Positions 28,229 to 38,000 of a stretch of DNA of 64,000 nt are shown here, piece by piece. The notes beneath the pieces were generated by a model. It did no database searches, was not told the DNA's origin, and worked only from the letters and a program-made list of their open reading frames with translations. The DNA is from Io17-Chloro-G2 sp965226825. GTDB taxonomy: Bacteria > Chloroflexota > Dehalococcoidia > Lucifugimonadales > UBA3495. Where the stretch lies: contig CBDDED010000002.1 of assembly GCA_965226825.1 (NCBI GenBank), forward strand, positions 540,116 to 604,115, in the 5' to 3' direction. Both the position numbers and the translations under genes were made by a program. Within the stretch, counting starts at the first letter, position 1, and each line of letters begins with the position of its first letter.

Positions 28229-28912
28229 TCAAGCGCGCGTTGCAACCCATACGACATGATGTACGCCTCCTTTGCGGCTGCTTCGACCACTCGCTCGCAC
28301 CTTGACTTCATCAACTTCGAAACCGGTACCGCGCAACCGTCTGACGAATGCCGGTTGAGGTCCGGCAGACCAAATCGCCAATTTACCGCCGCTCCGTAAC
28401 GCAGCGTAGGTGGCGCCCAGCCCCGAAATGCTGTAAAGCCAATCGTTGCCCTTTCGGACTATCGCCTCCGGCCCATTGTCAACGTCAAGCATGATGGCAT
28501 CGTAGGAACCTCCGGCGGTCTCTATCAGCTGGACAACATCGGCTTCATGGAGTTCAACTCGTCGGTCATCAAGAGGGCGGCCGGCAAGATCGGCAAGCAC
28601 CCCCCTGTTCCACTCAACCACGGCTGGTACCAGCTCTGCGACTACCACTTGGGCATCCTCGTCAAGGATGTCCAGCGCCGTTCTCACTGAGTATCCCATG
28701 CCCAGACCGCCAATCAGAACGCGGGCCCCCGGATGTGTTGCCAGATTTTGACACCCTAGATTGGCCATAGCTTCTTCTGACCCGTAAATATGGCTGTTCA
28801 TGAGTTCCCAATTGTCCGCTTTGATCGAGAACTCAGAGCCACGTTGGTACAGGACGAGTTCTGCTCCTCCGCCGGGAGTTTGTGCCCGGCCAAGCAATTG
28901 CCAGGGATTCAT
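28229..28912 (-). CDS. spermidine synthase-like (polyamine aminopropyltransferase-fold) methyltransferase-type protein
   Basis: 227 aa. Landmarks are VLIGGLGMGYSVRTAL (nucleotide-binding glycine loop), VVVAELVPAVVEWN (acidic ribose-binding end of strand 2) and YDAIMLDVDNGPEA (catalytic-side Asp region). These are typical of spermidine-synthase-fold proteins, many of which are orphan members with unknown substrate. The N-terminal domain is short. The C-terminus is basic. It is co-oriented with the kinase/methyltransferase pair but separated from it by a terminator, so it is likely transcribed on its own. Confidence 0.8.
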   Translation of the reverse strand: MNPWQLLGRAQTPGGGAELVLYQRGSEFSIKADNWELMNSHIYGSEEAMANLGCQNLATHPGARVLIGGLGMGYSVRTALDILDEDAQVVVAELVPAVVEWNRGVLADLAGRPLDDRRVELHEADVVQLIETAGGSYDAIMLDVDNGPEAIVRKGNDWLYSISGLGATYAALRSGGKLAIWSAGPQPAFVRRLRGTGFEVDEVKVRASGRSSRKGGVHHVVWVATRA

Positions 28913-29012
28913 TGATGCCTCGCGTAACCGAGATTTGCGCTACCTCACTAAGCATATCAAACCACACGGCCCCAAAGACAATCGGCGGTAACGGCGGTCG
29001 GGTCAAAACAAA

Positions 29013-29037
29013 GGCCCTCTCTTGATCGCGAAGGGCC
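29013..29037 (-). terminator. rho-independent terminator
   Basis: Read on the minus strand, GGCCCT and AGGGCC form a stem over a 13-nt loop, followed directly by TTTGTTTT. It lies downstream of the kinase/methyltransferase unit and upstream of the spermidine-synthase-like gene. Confidence 0.65.
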
Positions 29038-29142
29038 CGATGGTCGTACTTTCCGTTTCCGGAAGTCGGTGCCACCGCTCAGGGCGGGCCGTGGCCCACG
29101 GAGTGGGACTAGGGAGTGACTATACAGCCAGGGTAAACCTCA

Positions 29143-29319
29143 TCACGAAGGTTCTTGATTTTGTCCAGTTAGGTGGGCCATCGCTTCGTCTGCGGTGGGT
29201 TCCCCGCTGGTCCATGGTATGCGGGCTTTTCCGTTGGCCAGCCGCTCCGTCAGCAAACGAGCTACCCTCCCGGTGTCAATAGCAAGTTGGAATTGACCAG
29301 GTTGTAGTGTCGTTGTCCC
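29143..29319 (-). CDS. possible small protein or gene remnant
   Basis: A 58-codon minus-strand frame without a clear start has protein-like composition (VARLLTERLANGKARIPW then SGEPTADEAMAHL). It may be the C-terminus of a lost gene. No family recognised. Confidence 0.25.
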   Translation of the reverse strand, partial: GTTTLQPGQFQLAIDTGRVARLLTERLANGKARIPWTSGEPTADEAMAHLTGQNQEPS

Positions 29320-29456
29320 TCATTTTTACATTTGCGCGAACACCGTTTACAAAATGACGGGTGAAATGCCAGGTTGCTCGGGTACTGTCTTCATAGGGCT
29401 GGTATGCGCGATGAAAGGTCCTGTACCAATCAACCCATCATTACAAAACTTGCAGA

Positions 29457-30572
29457 CTACTGGCCCAAAAGCAGTTCAGTGCAGGCGAGATCCGATATGG
29501 CAGCGTCGAAGCGCTCCAGTGAGTTGCGCAGATACGCTGAGGCCCGCGGACCATCGAAATCGCAGAGGCCCCCTGTTACTATCCAAAAGACCAGGACTTC
29601 CAGCATCGATAGCCGGTAATCGGACAGGCACTCTTCAAACGGGTAACCGCTTACCCCGTTGCTCACCAGCGTGGAGTGGTAAGCGCGCAGGAGACCCAAC
29701 TCCTCCTTCCTTCGTCTTTGCGGGGGGAAGGCTTCACCGATGAACGCGGCGACATCGCATGTTCCCCTGCCGCGTGCGCAGAACTCCCAGTCGAAAACAA
29801 CCAACGGACGCGGCCGGGAATTCCTGGGGAAAAACAAATTGTCGAGGCGGTAATCTCCGTGAATAATCGTCCGGGGAGGTTCCGTGAGCTTGGCCTTTAT
29901 CCTTGGGATTTCCGGGATCAGGCGGTCTCCCAGCAGCCTCAGACCTGGGGGCATTGCGTTCCCGGCCTTCCTTATTAGGGACTCCCAGGCGCCGGCGTAT
30001 AACTCTTGGTAGACGCCGGTCTCGTCGTCCTTCAACGGCATCCAATCCAACCGGTCCACCCGGGGGCTGTCCCACCACGAGGCCTGGAATTCAGCCAGTT
30101 GGACGATCGAGCGCCGGGCTTCGGCCAGGGAACATCCGGCCACGCTGTCGCCCTGGCGGGCGCCGTTCACGTCCTCCAGCAGCAGAATAGTGTTCCCGGT
30201 CCCTGAATCCATTCCACAGTAGTAGCTGTGAGGGGTTTGAAGGGGAGCGTTGGCTGCTACTACCTGATAAAACATGACCTCGCGCCGGTCCTGTCCCAGC
30301 CTATCGGACACCATCCTCAATGCAGGGTCTGCCGAGGGTAGCTTGACTATGATGGTGAGCGGCAGGTCCAGGCGATCATCGTCGTAGTGGAGCCTCAGGC
30401 GAAATACCTGGTTCAGAAACCCCTTCCCCTCGGCAATGGTCTCAGGCGAGTACCCCGTCACGGAAGCGCCGCCCGAGGCATCCTTGCCCGAGGCATCCTT
30501 GCTATGAAGCGCCCCGGTCAACCAGGTGGGGGTAACCTCCAGAAGGTTTTTGGGAACCGTAGAACCGCTCAT
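29457..30572 (-). CDS. aminoglycoside-phosphotransferase-fold small-molecule kinase
   Basis: 371 aa from ATG 30572. This start is preferred over codons 17 earlier because the paralog's ATG aligns there (MSGSTVPKNLLEVTPTWL). It carries the catalytic loop IIHGDYRLDNLFF (Brenner motif HGDxxxxN) and VFDWEFCARGRG (metal-binding Asp). It also has the ATP-side LLLEDVNGARQGDS typical of choline/ecdysteroid-kinase-like proteins. The substrate is unknown. It follows the methyltransferase by 51 nt, an operon arrangement duplicated at 20.2-22.1 kb where the kinase is broken. Confidence 0.82.
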   Translation of the reverse strand: MSGSTVPKNLLEVTPTWLTGALHSKDASGKDASGGASVTGYSPETIAEGKGFLNQVFRLRLHYDDDRLDLPLTIIVKLPSADPALRMVSDRLGQDRREVMFYQVVAANAPLQTPHSYYCGMDSGTGNTILLLEDVNGARQGDSVAGCSLAEARRSIVQLAEFQASWWDSPRVDRLDWMPLKDDETGVYQELYAGAWESLIRKAGNAMPPGLRLLGDRLIPEIPRIKAKLTEPPRTIIHGDYRLDNLFFPRNSRPRPLVVFDWEFCARGRGTCDVAAFIGEAFPPQRRRKEELGLLRAYHSTLVSNGVSGYPFEECLSDYRLSMLEVLVFWIVTGGLCDFDGPRASAYLRNSLERFDAAISDLACTELLLGQ

Positions 30573-30623
30573 ACCCGTCCCAATGGGCGACGCATCCGGT
30601 CCTGAGACAAACGGCCTCCCCAT

Positions 30624-31319
30624 TCAGCCGGCCTTGCGCGCGAACAGTACACAGTGGTCCATTGGCTTGGGGTCCGTGAAGTACATAACTCCCCCCAGCT
30701 TCTCTCCCTCCGCCGGAATCACGCTCAAGCCGTGGTCTGCCAGTGTCCCCAGCACCTCACTTTCACCGTAGAGCTGGAACGTCCTGTCCGCGCCGTAGTC
30801 CCTGTCGTAGACCGTTGCGATTCCCGTTCCAACCTTGAACATGAGCTGGAGCACGCCCCCGGCCCTGAGCAACCTGGCGAGCTCAGGCAGGGTTACTCCG
30901 AAGACAATGTCCGGGGCGATGTGCTGGATGACCGCATTGCATAGAACGAAGTCGAAGGAGGCGTCCGGATAGCCGATGGGCTTGCGGAGGTCGGCGAAGG
31001 ACACCCGTTGAGCGATCTCAGGGTGAAGCCTGCGCGCCTCTGCAACATTCTCATCTACCGAGTCTACCCCGTAGATGTCGTAATCCTTCTGCCAGTAGAA
31101 AAATACGTCGCGGGCGCCTGCCCCGCAGCCGGCATCGAGCCCCCGAGCCCCGGCGGGGAACAGTTCCTGAAGCCGGTCCATCAGGTCCATATCGCCCTTG
31201 AGCCCCGGATGGGAGGCGTTGGTGTAAATGGATTGAACGAGGCCGTGGCTCACCTCGGCATAGCGCTGCGCGTGACTCCGGTAGAAGACCTCGGAAAAAT
31301 CGGGGTTTTGACTCATCAC
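30624..31319 (-). CDS. class I SAM-dependent methyltransferase, paralog of the 20.2-kb gene
   Basis: 231 aa. Motif I is LDAGCGAGARDVFFY, with strand-2 acidic residue in YGVDSVDENVAEA and SFDFVLCNAVIQHI. It matches the plus-strand paralog along its full length. It forms a two-gene unit with the kinase. Because the paralogous kinase is dead, this pair is the functional version. A sulfatase-like gene ends 237 bp upstream on the same strand. Confidence 0.85.
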   Translation of the reverse strand: MMSQNPDFSEVFYRSHAQRYAEVSHGLVQSIYTNASHPGLKGDMDLMDRLQELFPAGARGLDAGCGAGARDVFFYWQKDYDIYGVDSVDENVAEARRLHPEIAQRVSFADLRKPIGYPDASFDFVLCNAVIQHIAPDIVFGVTLPELARLLRAGGVLQLMFKVGTGIATVYDRDYGADRTFQLYGESEVLGTLADHGLSVIPAEGEKLGGVMYFTDPKPMDHCVLFARKAG

Positions 31320-31555
31320 TCGAACGCTCCTGGATAGACTGAGTTCTTGGGACCCTGATATGTCTATGGACTGCCCCGGCTGCGGGCCCGAGTGTGCGAA
31401 CTGCTGGATATATAGCTGCCTGGATTATCTCTTGCTCTGCGATACGGCCCCGGTATCCGGCCCCGGTGTCCGGCAAGACCTTCGCGACCGCCGGGACGGT
31501 GGCGGTCCGGGCGCCCCTGTTTTTCGCGGCCTGCCGGGGTCCAATCCCAGCGGAG

Positions 31556-32950
31556 CTAGGAACGCAGTTCCAACCGGGGTTGCATCAGGCGCTCCGGGAC
31601 TCTGGTTTCACGCATGAACTGCACCAGCAGACGGTGTAGTTCCCTGGCCTCGCCGGTGTTTGTTCCCATCACGTTCTTGACTTGGTTAGGATCGGAATTC
31701 ACATTGTACAGCTCCGATAGACCATCCTGAGGGCTGTAAAGCAAGCTCCATTCTGCCGCGGTGACAGTGGTGACGGGATGGTCCGAGAGAGTACGGAGCA
31801 GGCTGTCCACGGATTGGACCGGGTCGCCGGGGTTGGCGAAGGGTATGCTGCTGACCACGTACTCCCGCCCCGGGAGGGAGTTGTCCCGCATCCCGGGCGC
31901 CAGAGACCTGCCCTGAACGAAGGCTGGAATCTCCAGCCCCAGGAGGTCAAGCACGGTCGGCATGACATCCACCGCTGAGCTCAGACCCTTGTATACCCCG
32001 GGCGCCACTCCGGGCGCTTGAATCAGCAGCGGGAGGTGGATAAGTTCCTCGAAGAGAGGGGAGTAGGTCCACTTCGATCCCGGCTCGCCGTAGGGCCGGA
32101 GGCTTCCATCCGGGAGCCTGTCCGAGGTCATCTTGCCGAAGAGGCCGCCGTGCTCCCCGAAGTAGAAACCGTGGTCCGTGGTGAAGATAACCGCAGTTTT
32201 CTCCATCAGGCCCATGTTCTCGACGGACTTCATCAGAAAACCCAGCCAGGTGTCGACCATGGTGATCTCGCCGCAGTAGGTGGCGTGGCCCTTCCGGAGG
32301 TTCTCTTCGGTGTATCCCGGCACGTCGTGCCAGTTCCCGTACACCGGCAGCACCACCTCGCCGTCGTATCCCGGCCAGTACGGTTCGGTGTAGTAGGACG
32401 GAGCGTCCCAGGGTTCATGGGGGTCCCAGGTGTCGATGTAAAGGAAAAAGTCCTCTTTGTAGTGATGTTCCAGCCACTTCATGGCGGTCTTGAAGGTCCG
32501 GGGCGCATTGCGGTCCCCTTCGTTTTGCCACGCCGCCCGGACGTCCAGGGCCTCGTTGTGATAGCTGGGCTGGGGAATCAACGACCACATGGTATCCTGG
32601 CCCGGGTTCATGAAGAAGGACTGGAAGCCCCGGTCATAGTTCATACCGTTCCTCAGATAGTAGGGGGTGTCCACCGACGCCGCCGTGTGCAGGCCGTGCT
32701 CAGCCAGCATCTCCGCCAGGGTGGTCACCCCCGCAGGCAGAGGCTCCCACCCCATGAAGGACATCGTCCAGCGGCCCGTAAGGTGGTCGGCCCGGGTGGG
32801 CATGGTCGGGAATCCGGCGGCATAGTGGCCGTCGAACCTGACGGACCTGGCCGCCAGCGCATCCAGGTAAGGAGTTCTGATCGCCGGATTGCCGTATGTG
32901 CCCATGTGGTCCCTGCGGAATGTGTCGGCAACTATCCAGATGACATTCAT
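31556..32950 (-). CDS. sulfatase-superfamily hydrolase with Thr at the nucleophile position
   Basis: 464 aa from ATG 32950, with AGGAG 8 nt upstream; a GTG six bases earlier is too close to that site. The N-terminus VIWIVADTFRRDHMGTYG supplies metal-binding Asp residues. PTMPTRADHLTG occupies the place of the C/S-x-P-x-R signature, and ITMVDTWLGFLM and TTDHGFYFGEHG supply later ligands. Active sulfatases convert Cys or Ser in the signature to formylglycine. Thr here suggests a phosphatase- or phosphodiesterase-type reaction, as in other alkaline-phosphatase superfamily members, or inactivity. No signal peptide is visible, so it is cytoplasmic. Confidence 0.85.
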   Translation of the reverse strand: MNVIWIVADTFRRDHMGTYGNPAIRTPYLDALAARSVRFDGHYAAGFPTMPTRADHLTGRWTMSFMGWEPLPAGVTTLAEMLAEHGLHTAASVDTPYYLRNGMNYDRGFQSFFMNPGQDTMWSLIPQPSYHNEALDVRAAWQNEGDRNAPRTFKTAMKWLEHHYKEDFFLYIDTWDPHEPWDAPSYYTEPYWPGYDGEVVLPVYGNWHDVPGYTEENLRKGHATYCGEITMVDTWLGFLMKSVENMGLMEKTAVIFTTDHGFYFGEHGGLFGKMTSDRLPDGSLRPYGEPGSKWTYSPLFEELIHLPLLIQAPGVAPGVYKGLSSAVDVMPTVLDLLGLEIPAFVQGRSLAPGMRDNSLPGREYVVSSIPFANPGDPVQSVDSLLRTLSDHPVTTVTAAEWSLLYSPQDGLSELYNVNSDPNQVKNVMGTNTGEARELHRLLVQFMRETRVPERLMQPRLELRS

Positions 32951-33545
32951 CTTCACCGCTCCTGTGACCTGTTCGCAACCGACAAACTGAAGGTTGGCCT
33001 GGCGTCCCGGTTCGCGAGTTCATTGCATAATACCCGCGTGGCATAGTACTCGCTTGGCATAGTACTCGCGTGGCATAGTACTCGCGTGGCCTTGAAGCCG
33101 CACTGCGCAGAGCCCGTGACCACCGCCCCAAAGACACCTGGTTACTGACAAGTCTAAACCAAAGCAAAGATGGAGTGTACATTTTCCTTGTAAATAACCA
33201 GGAACTTCATACCATGGGATCGAAGGTTAACCAGTCCAGTTGACCAGGGGGGTTAGTCCAGTTGACCAGGGTCGTTAGTCCACCCTTGGGCGCCTTATCG
33301 GCGACCATTGCCACACTTCGTAGTGAGGAGTGGTGATGGCGTACAGGGAGGCGCTCAGATCTGAAACCGCAGAAGTGGTACGCCGCGGGCAGGCAGGGAA
33401 GGGCCAGAGTCTCGATTGCGGGATAGAAGCAGGCAAAGCATCACGTCATTGTCCAGCGAATTGGCCCATTTCCCCATTTGCGCTGGTTTCACAGATCAGC
33501 CGGGGCGACTCAGCCCCGGGTCATGCGGGCCTGGGCAGGCCCAGA
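32951..33545. other. intergenic region with short tandem repeats
   Basis: It contains four 16-bp repeats (33025-33088) and a duplicated TTAGTCCAGTTGACCAGGG-like stretch near 33230-33290. A short plus-strand frame near 33330 (opening MVMAYREAL) vaguely resembles an IstA N-terminus but cannot be supported. No other gene seen. Confidence 0.45.
33025..33088 (+). repeat. 16-bp tandem repeat, four copies
   Basis: Units are GCATARTACYCGCKTG; the last two are identical and the first two differ at one to three positions. They lie just upstream of the sulfatase-like gene. Confidence 0.85.
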
Positions 33546-34638
33546 GTCCAAACCGGGCGGCGGCCATTGCGGCCGCTGCCGCCGCCCGGTTTGGACCGAC
33601 GAGTGGGCAATTCCAGGAGCGTCGCACCCATAATCACTGTCACCGGCATGAAATAGGACTTGAGCATATATCCACCTCTCCCCGACACCTACTTCCTCAG
33701 GTTGGTCTCAGGGGCTGCGAAGTATCCCGAGGCCATTCCTCATCACCGGGACCCCCTTCGTTACCGGCAGAAAGGGACAGCTTAAAGCCCTCTGTGGCCT
33801 GGACAGAAAGCTGGTGTTATTCGTGGCCCGGCCAGACTGGGATTCGACAGCGGTGCCAACCTGTGAATTTTCCTGGAATCGATCATCGACTCCATGGTCG
33901 ACCGGTTGGACGAGAAGCGCGTGGCCTTCTACTGTTTGCGGACTGGGCGACGAATTGCCGGTTGCGGATGCTTGCCAACCCGCCGTCGGAGTACCTGGGG
34001 CGCACGACCATGGCGTAGGGCCGGCAGTCGCCAGTCCTTGATACACCTCAGGGAAAGGCTCACCATCGCCCGCGGGCCCGGTCCCCCACGCGAACTGGGA
34101 TTTTGCTCCGACCAACCCATCCCTTGGCCAAAGCGGGCCGCCGCTGCGAAGATCGTCCATTCAACGCCGGGATGGGCGCTCGGGGATCACCCCGAAACGG
34201 GCGCCCATCCCGGCCCATCACCCTTGCCGAGGGACAAGATGCCCCGGGCATTCTCTGGGTGGTCCGCAGACCCTTCCAGACTCTCAGGAAAAGGCACCCG
34301 AAAACCTCTCAACCGCCATGTCCGCCATGCCCTCAACATTGGAGCCTATAGGCCTCCGGCGGCGTTCCCGGTGGACTGCGCCGCCGGGGTTGGATTAGCC
34401 ATTCCTAACCACCGGCAAGCCGGACCCACGATAGGACCGGCGTCTGAACCAAAGCCCCGAAGGCCATCGCCTCGAATCCCCATTTCCACATCCCCACAGG
34501 AGTCGTTCAATTGGACCATGATCGCTTTCACCCATACCCGCGCGCGCCTGCCCCGCTGACCGGGTGAGCGCCCCAGGCCTGCGCAGGCGAAGACCCCAAC
34601 CCCAGGTATCTGAATCAGTGATATCGGACAACATCAAA
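33546..34638 (+). repeat. NERD-leader repeat, copy A (hairpins H1, H2, H3)
   Basis: A 1.1 kb repeat, shared with 52.85-53.87 and 60.93-62.0 kb, ends exactly at a NERD start codon. It opens with hairpin H1 (33546-33564 with 33578-33596, perfect 19 bp). In the middle is H2 (34167-34179 with 34201-34213, 13 bp), and near the end H3 (34356-34364 with 34379-34387). The H2 loop is in the opposite orientation to that of the other copies. A minus-strand frame encoding VVRPRYSDGG is present near 34000. No long conserved protein frame accounts for the conservation. Confidence 0.8.
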
Positions 34639-34800
34639 ATGCAAGTTCATCCCGAGCAGTTCCCACCCGACCGGCGGGTCGGGGCCCGAATCTTTGACGA
34701 ATCCAGCCCATCGACCAGCCAGGCGTCACCATCCACGAAGGCTAGCGGAACTCCGGGCCGCCCCAACTCGACTTTGCCATCTGGACCCAGGGCAGCGCAC
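34639..34800 (+). pseudogene. NERD nuclease gene fragment A
   Basis: It starts at ATG 34639 with PEQFPPDRRVGARIFD, as in the other copies. It loses the frame within about 25 codons, but nucleotide similarity continues to the segment for DFAIWTQ. The catalytic Lys region is missing. Confidence 0.75.
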
Positions 34801-35069
34801 CTTGTTTATGCCAACCGGGGCTCGCGGCCACAGCAGAACTCCGACCATCCCCGAGTGCGCCCCGGCGAAAACTTCACCATCACCCTCGGTGTCAACGCCT
34901 CCAGGGACAGGGCGGCGACCCGGGGTTTTGGCATCTCTCCATTGGGGAAATAGAAATGAGTCGGACTGAAGGCCAATAGCCTTGCCGCGGCCAGGGCTTC
35001 CGGGCAACCACCAGCATCGCCAGTGCTCTCCTGACCGGAGTTCTCCCCTCTACATTTCAACCAATTGGA

Positions 35070-38000
35070 TCAACTGGAAAAGTATAGCCTGATGACCTCA
35101 AGAAGGTCTTCCAGGCTGATACGGTCATTGAAGTAGTCGGCAATCGCCGGGAGAACTTCCTCCAGGTCGATCACCTCGTTGTTGTCCGCGTCGTATCCGC
35201 TGCCCAGGCTCCCCAGGACGGCGCTGGTGACGGTGATGGTCACCCTGGTGGTGGCGGTGGCGCCGAATATGTTCCTGGCGGTTACGTCTACGGTGTAGGT
35301 GTTCCTTCGCTCCCGGTAGTCCAGGGTTGTTCCGGGCGCCACCCTGATCTGTCCGGTGGACTGGTCGATGGTGAAGAACGCGGCGTCGGGGCCTCCCAGG
35401 GAGTAGTTCAGCCCGTAGTTGGTGGCGTCCGCCGCCGAGACCGGGCGGCCGGCGTTGGCTCCCGACGGCAAGTTTCCGGTTATCGTGATGGGCGTCCTGG
35501 CGCCGGTGATGAACGCGGGAGGCCGGCTCGGAACGATGCTGCCACCGCCACCGCCACCGCCACCGCCACCACCACCACCACCACCGCCGCCGCCGCTCCT
35601 GGCAGTCCTTGGCGGGGTCTCGTTCACGTCGGTGACGTTGATGGTCACGCTGATGGAGTCGTCGGTCCTCGAGTCAGGATTCCCCTCGGGGTCCTTGCCG
35701 TCGCGGACCGACACCGTCACCGCGTAGCTGTTCTTGGCCTCGTAGTTCAGGGCGGCGCTGGTCTGCAACTGGCCCGAGGATGCCACGATGCCGAAGGAAG
35801 CGGCGTCGGTCCCGCCCAGGAAATAGGTCAGACGGTCGCCGTTGGGGTCACTGGCCGTGATTGGATCGCCGATGCCGGCGCCCGCGGCCGTATTTTCAGG
35901 TACGGAGCGGGTCGTGCTGGCGCCGTCGGTGAACGCAGGGCTCCGGTTTGTCGCCGCCACCCGCACCGCGTTGGTCGATTCTGCCTCCGCCTGGTCGCTA
36001 CCGTATGGGTCCGTGTAGAAGACCGTGGCGCGTAGGAAGCTTCCCACGTCGCTATCAACGGGGGTGTAGCTGTTGGAATTGGCCCCTCCGATAGGGTTCC
36101 AGTTGGTCTGGTCCTGAGAACTCTCCCACTCCCATCTCTCGCCGGAGATATTTCCGTCGGGGTCATTGAGGTTGGCGCTAAGGCGGGCGGCCACCCGGGG
36201 TTGCGCCGGCGACAGGGTCACCTCCCCGTCATCATTCTCGTCGGTGACGGTAATAGTCACCCTGATGGTGTCGTCGGTCCTCGTGTCAGGATTGCCCGCG
36301 GTGTCTTTACTGTCGCGGGCCGACACGGTCAAAGAGTAGCTGTTCCTGGCCTCGTGGTTCAGTGAGACCCCGGTCAGCAACTGGCCCGAGGTGGTGTCGA
36401 CTTCAAAGGGGGATGCACCGCCGCCGCTCAGGCTGTAGGTCAGCATGTCGTTGTCTTCGTCTTCGGCAGCGACGGGTGCGCCGACGCTGGCGCCAGCCGG
36501 TAGGTTCTCGGCCACGCTGCGGTCGCCAGTCTCGGTTGGCGGAAACTCCGGGGCCTCGTTGGCGTCGTCGACGTTGACGGTGACCGGCAGCACGCCGGTG
36601 GCGATCCCGTCCGAGGCCTCGACCGTTACGTGATATTCATTGTATGGGGCGTAGCGGTCCGTCGGGTTTTCAAAGTCGGGTCGGGTTTCGAAGGTGAGAG
36701 ACCCGGTGCTGCGGCCAGTGCTGCTGATCGAAAAGTCGTCGGCGTCGTTTCCGGCCAACGACCAGATGATCGTAGCGTTCTCCAGGTTGGTGGCGGTGTA
36801 CCTGGCCACCCGCCCCGAAGCATTCTCCGCATAATTAATCGCAACCATACCGGACACATCCGGGGGGTCGTTGTCCTGGATTGTGACGGTTGCCGTGGCG
36901 GGGCCTCCCCGGAGGTGCGGGAGGCCGGGAGTCGCGTAGGCCAGCCTCACGCGGAAATCTTCGTCCCGTTCATCCAGGTCGTCGTCCATGATGGCTGCGG
37001 TGAAATCCCTGGTCGCTTGATACCGCTGCTGGCCGTTCACGTCGGTCTGGCTGAAGTCGCTGGCGACGAAGGTCGCGGACGAAGGCGGAGCCGTGTAGTC
37101 GTCGTCTTGGGTCGCGCCTCTATCGGTGGTGGTCAGAACCACATCGAAGGTGAAGTCAGCCTCCGGCGGCGCATCCAGTGTCGTTGTGAAGACTGCCTTC
37201 AAGACGGCGCTCCCTGCGTCCTCCGCCACATCCAAAGAAGCCTCTTCCCACTCCAGGGTTATGGGGATATCGTCCGGCAGCGGTGTGCCGGTCACTGTGC
37301 CGGACCAGGCTCCATCCCCCGCGGAGTTGACGGCCCGCACCTGCACGTCGTACTCCGTCGCGTTGGTGAGGCCGGTGACGGTGTATCGCAGGCCGCCGCT
37401 TCGCCAGGCGTTGTCCCGAACCGTCCAGTTGGATTCCACCGTCTCGTCTTCACTGGTCTCGATGTGGCGCACGTCGTAGGCGGTGATGCCCCCGCCGCCC
37501 GTATCAGCGGGGGCAGTCCAGACGACAGCCAGGGTCCTATCGCCGCGAGTGACGCTGGCAATGGTTGACGCGGACGGCGCCACCGTGGTGGGCTCCTCGC
37601 CTGCCGCTTGGGACCAGGGGCCGTGTCCGGAATCGTTGTGGGCCCGCAGTTGGAACTCGTACTTCACTCCACCGGTCAGTTCGGTGATGGTGTAGCTCCG
37701 GTTGCTCGGCGTCCCCACGCCCGTCTCCAAGGCCCACTCGTCATCGCTCTTGTCCGTGGCATCCTCTCGAATGTATCGCAGGTCGTAGGAGGTGATGGCC
37801 GTCTCCCCTGTGTCCGTCGGCTCCTTCCATTCAATTTCGAGGGTGCCTCCTCCTGGAGTCACCGTGTTGATATCAGGCGCGCCCGGAATGGAGCCGTGTC
37901 CGTAGATGGTGAGGCCCCACGACGCGAGGGTCCCGCTATCTCTCCTCAAAGTGTCCTTGATCCGAAGGGTCCATTCGCCGGCCGGGTCCTCGCCCAGGTG

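Larger units (their letters stand above)
28913..29456. other. intergenic region with terminator and one doubtful small frame
   Basis: It holds a minus-strand terminator and a 58-codon frame listed separately. Otherwise I see no promoter motif or RNA gene. Confidence 0.45.

Noticed and set aside
31360..31617. Plus-strand Cys-rich frame (MDCPGCGPECANCW)
   Set aside because: It overlaps the 3' end of the sulfatase-like gene on the other strand, has no ribosome site, and its second half is plainly a shadow frame.
33330..33656. Frame opening MVMAYREAL as an IstA N-terminus
   Set aside because: Only a few residues resemble IstA; no catalytic motif follows.
33416..34018. 200-codon plus-strand frame through the leader repeat
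   Set aside because: The frame is broken differently in copies B and D, so it is not maintained as a protein; the conservation is at DNA level.
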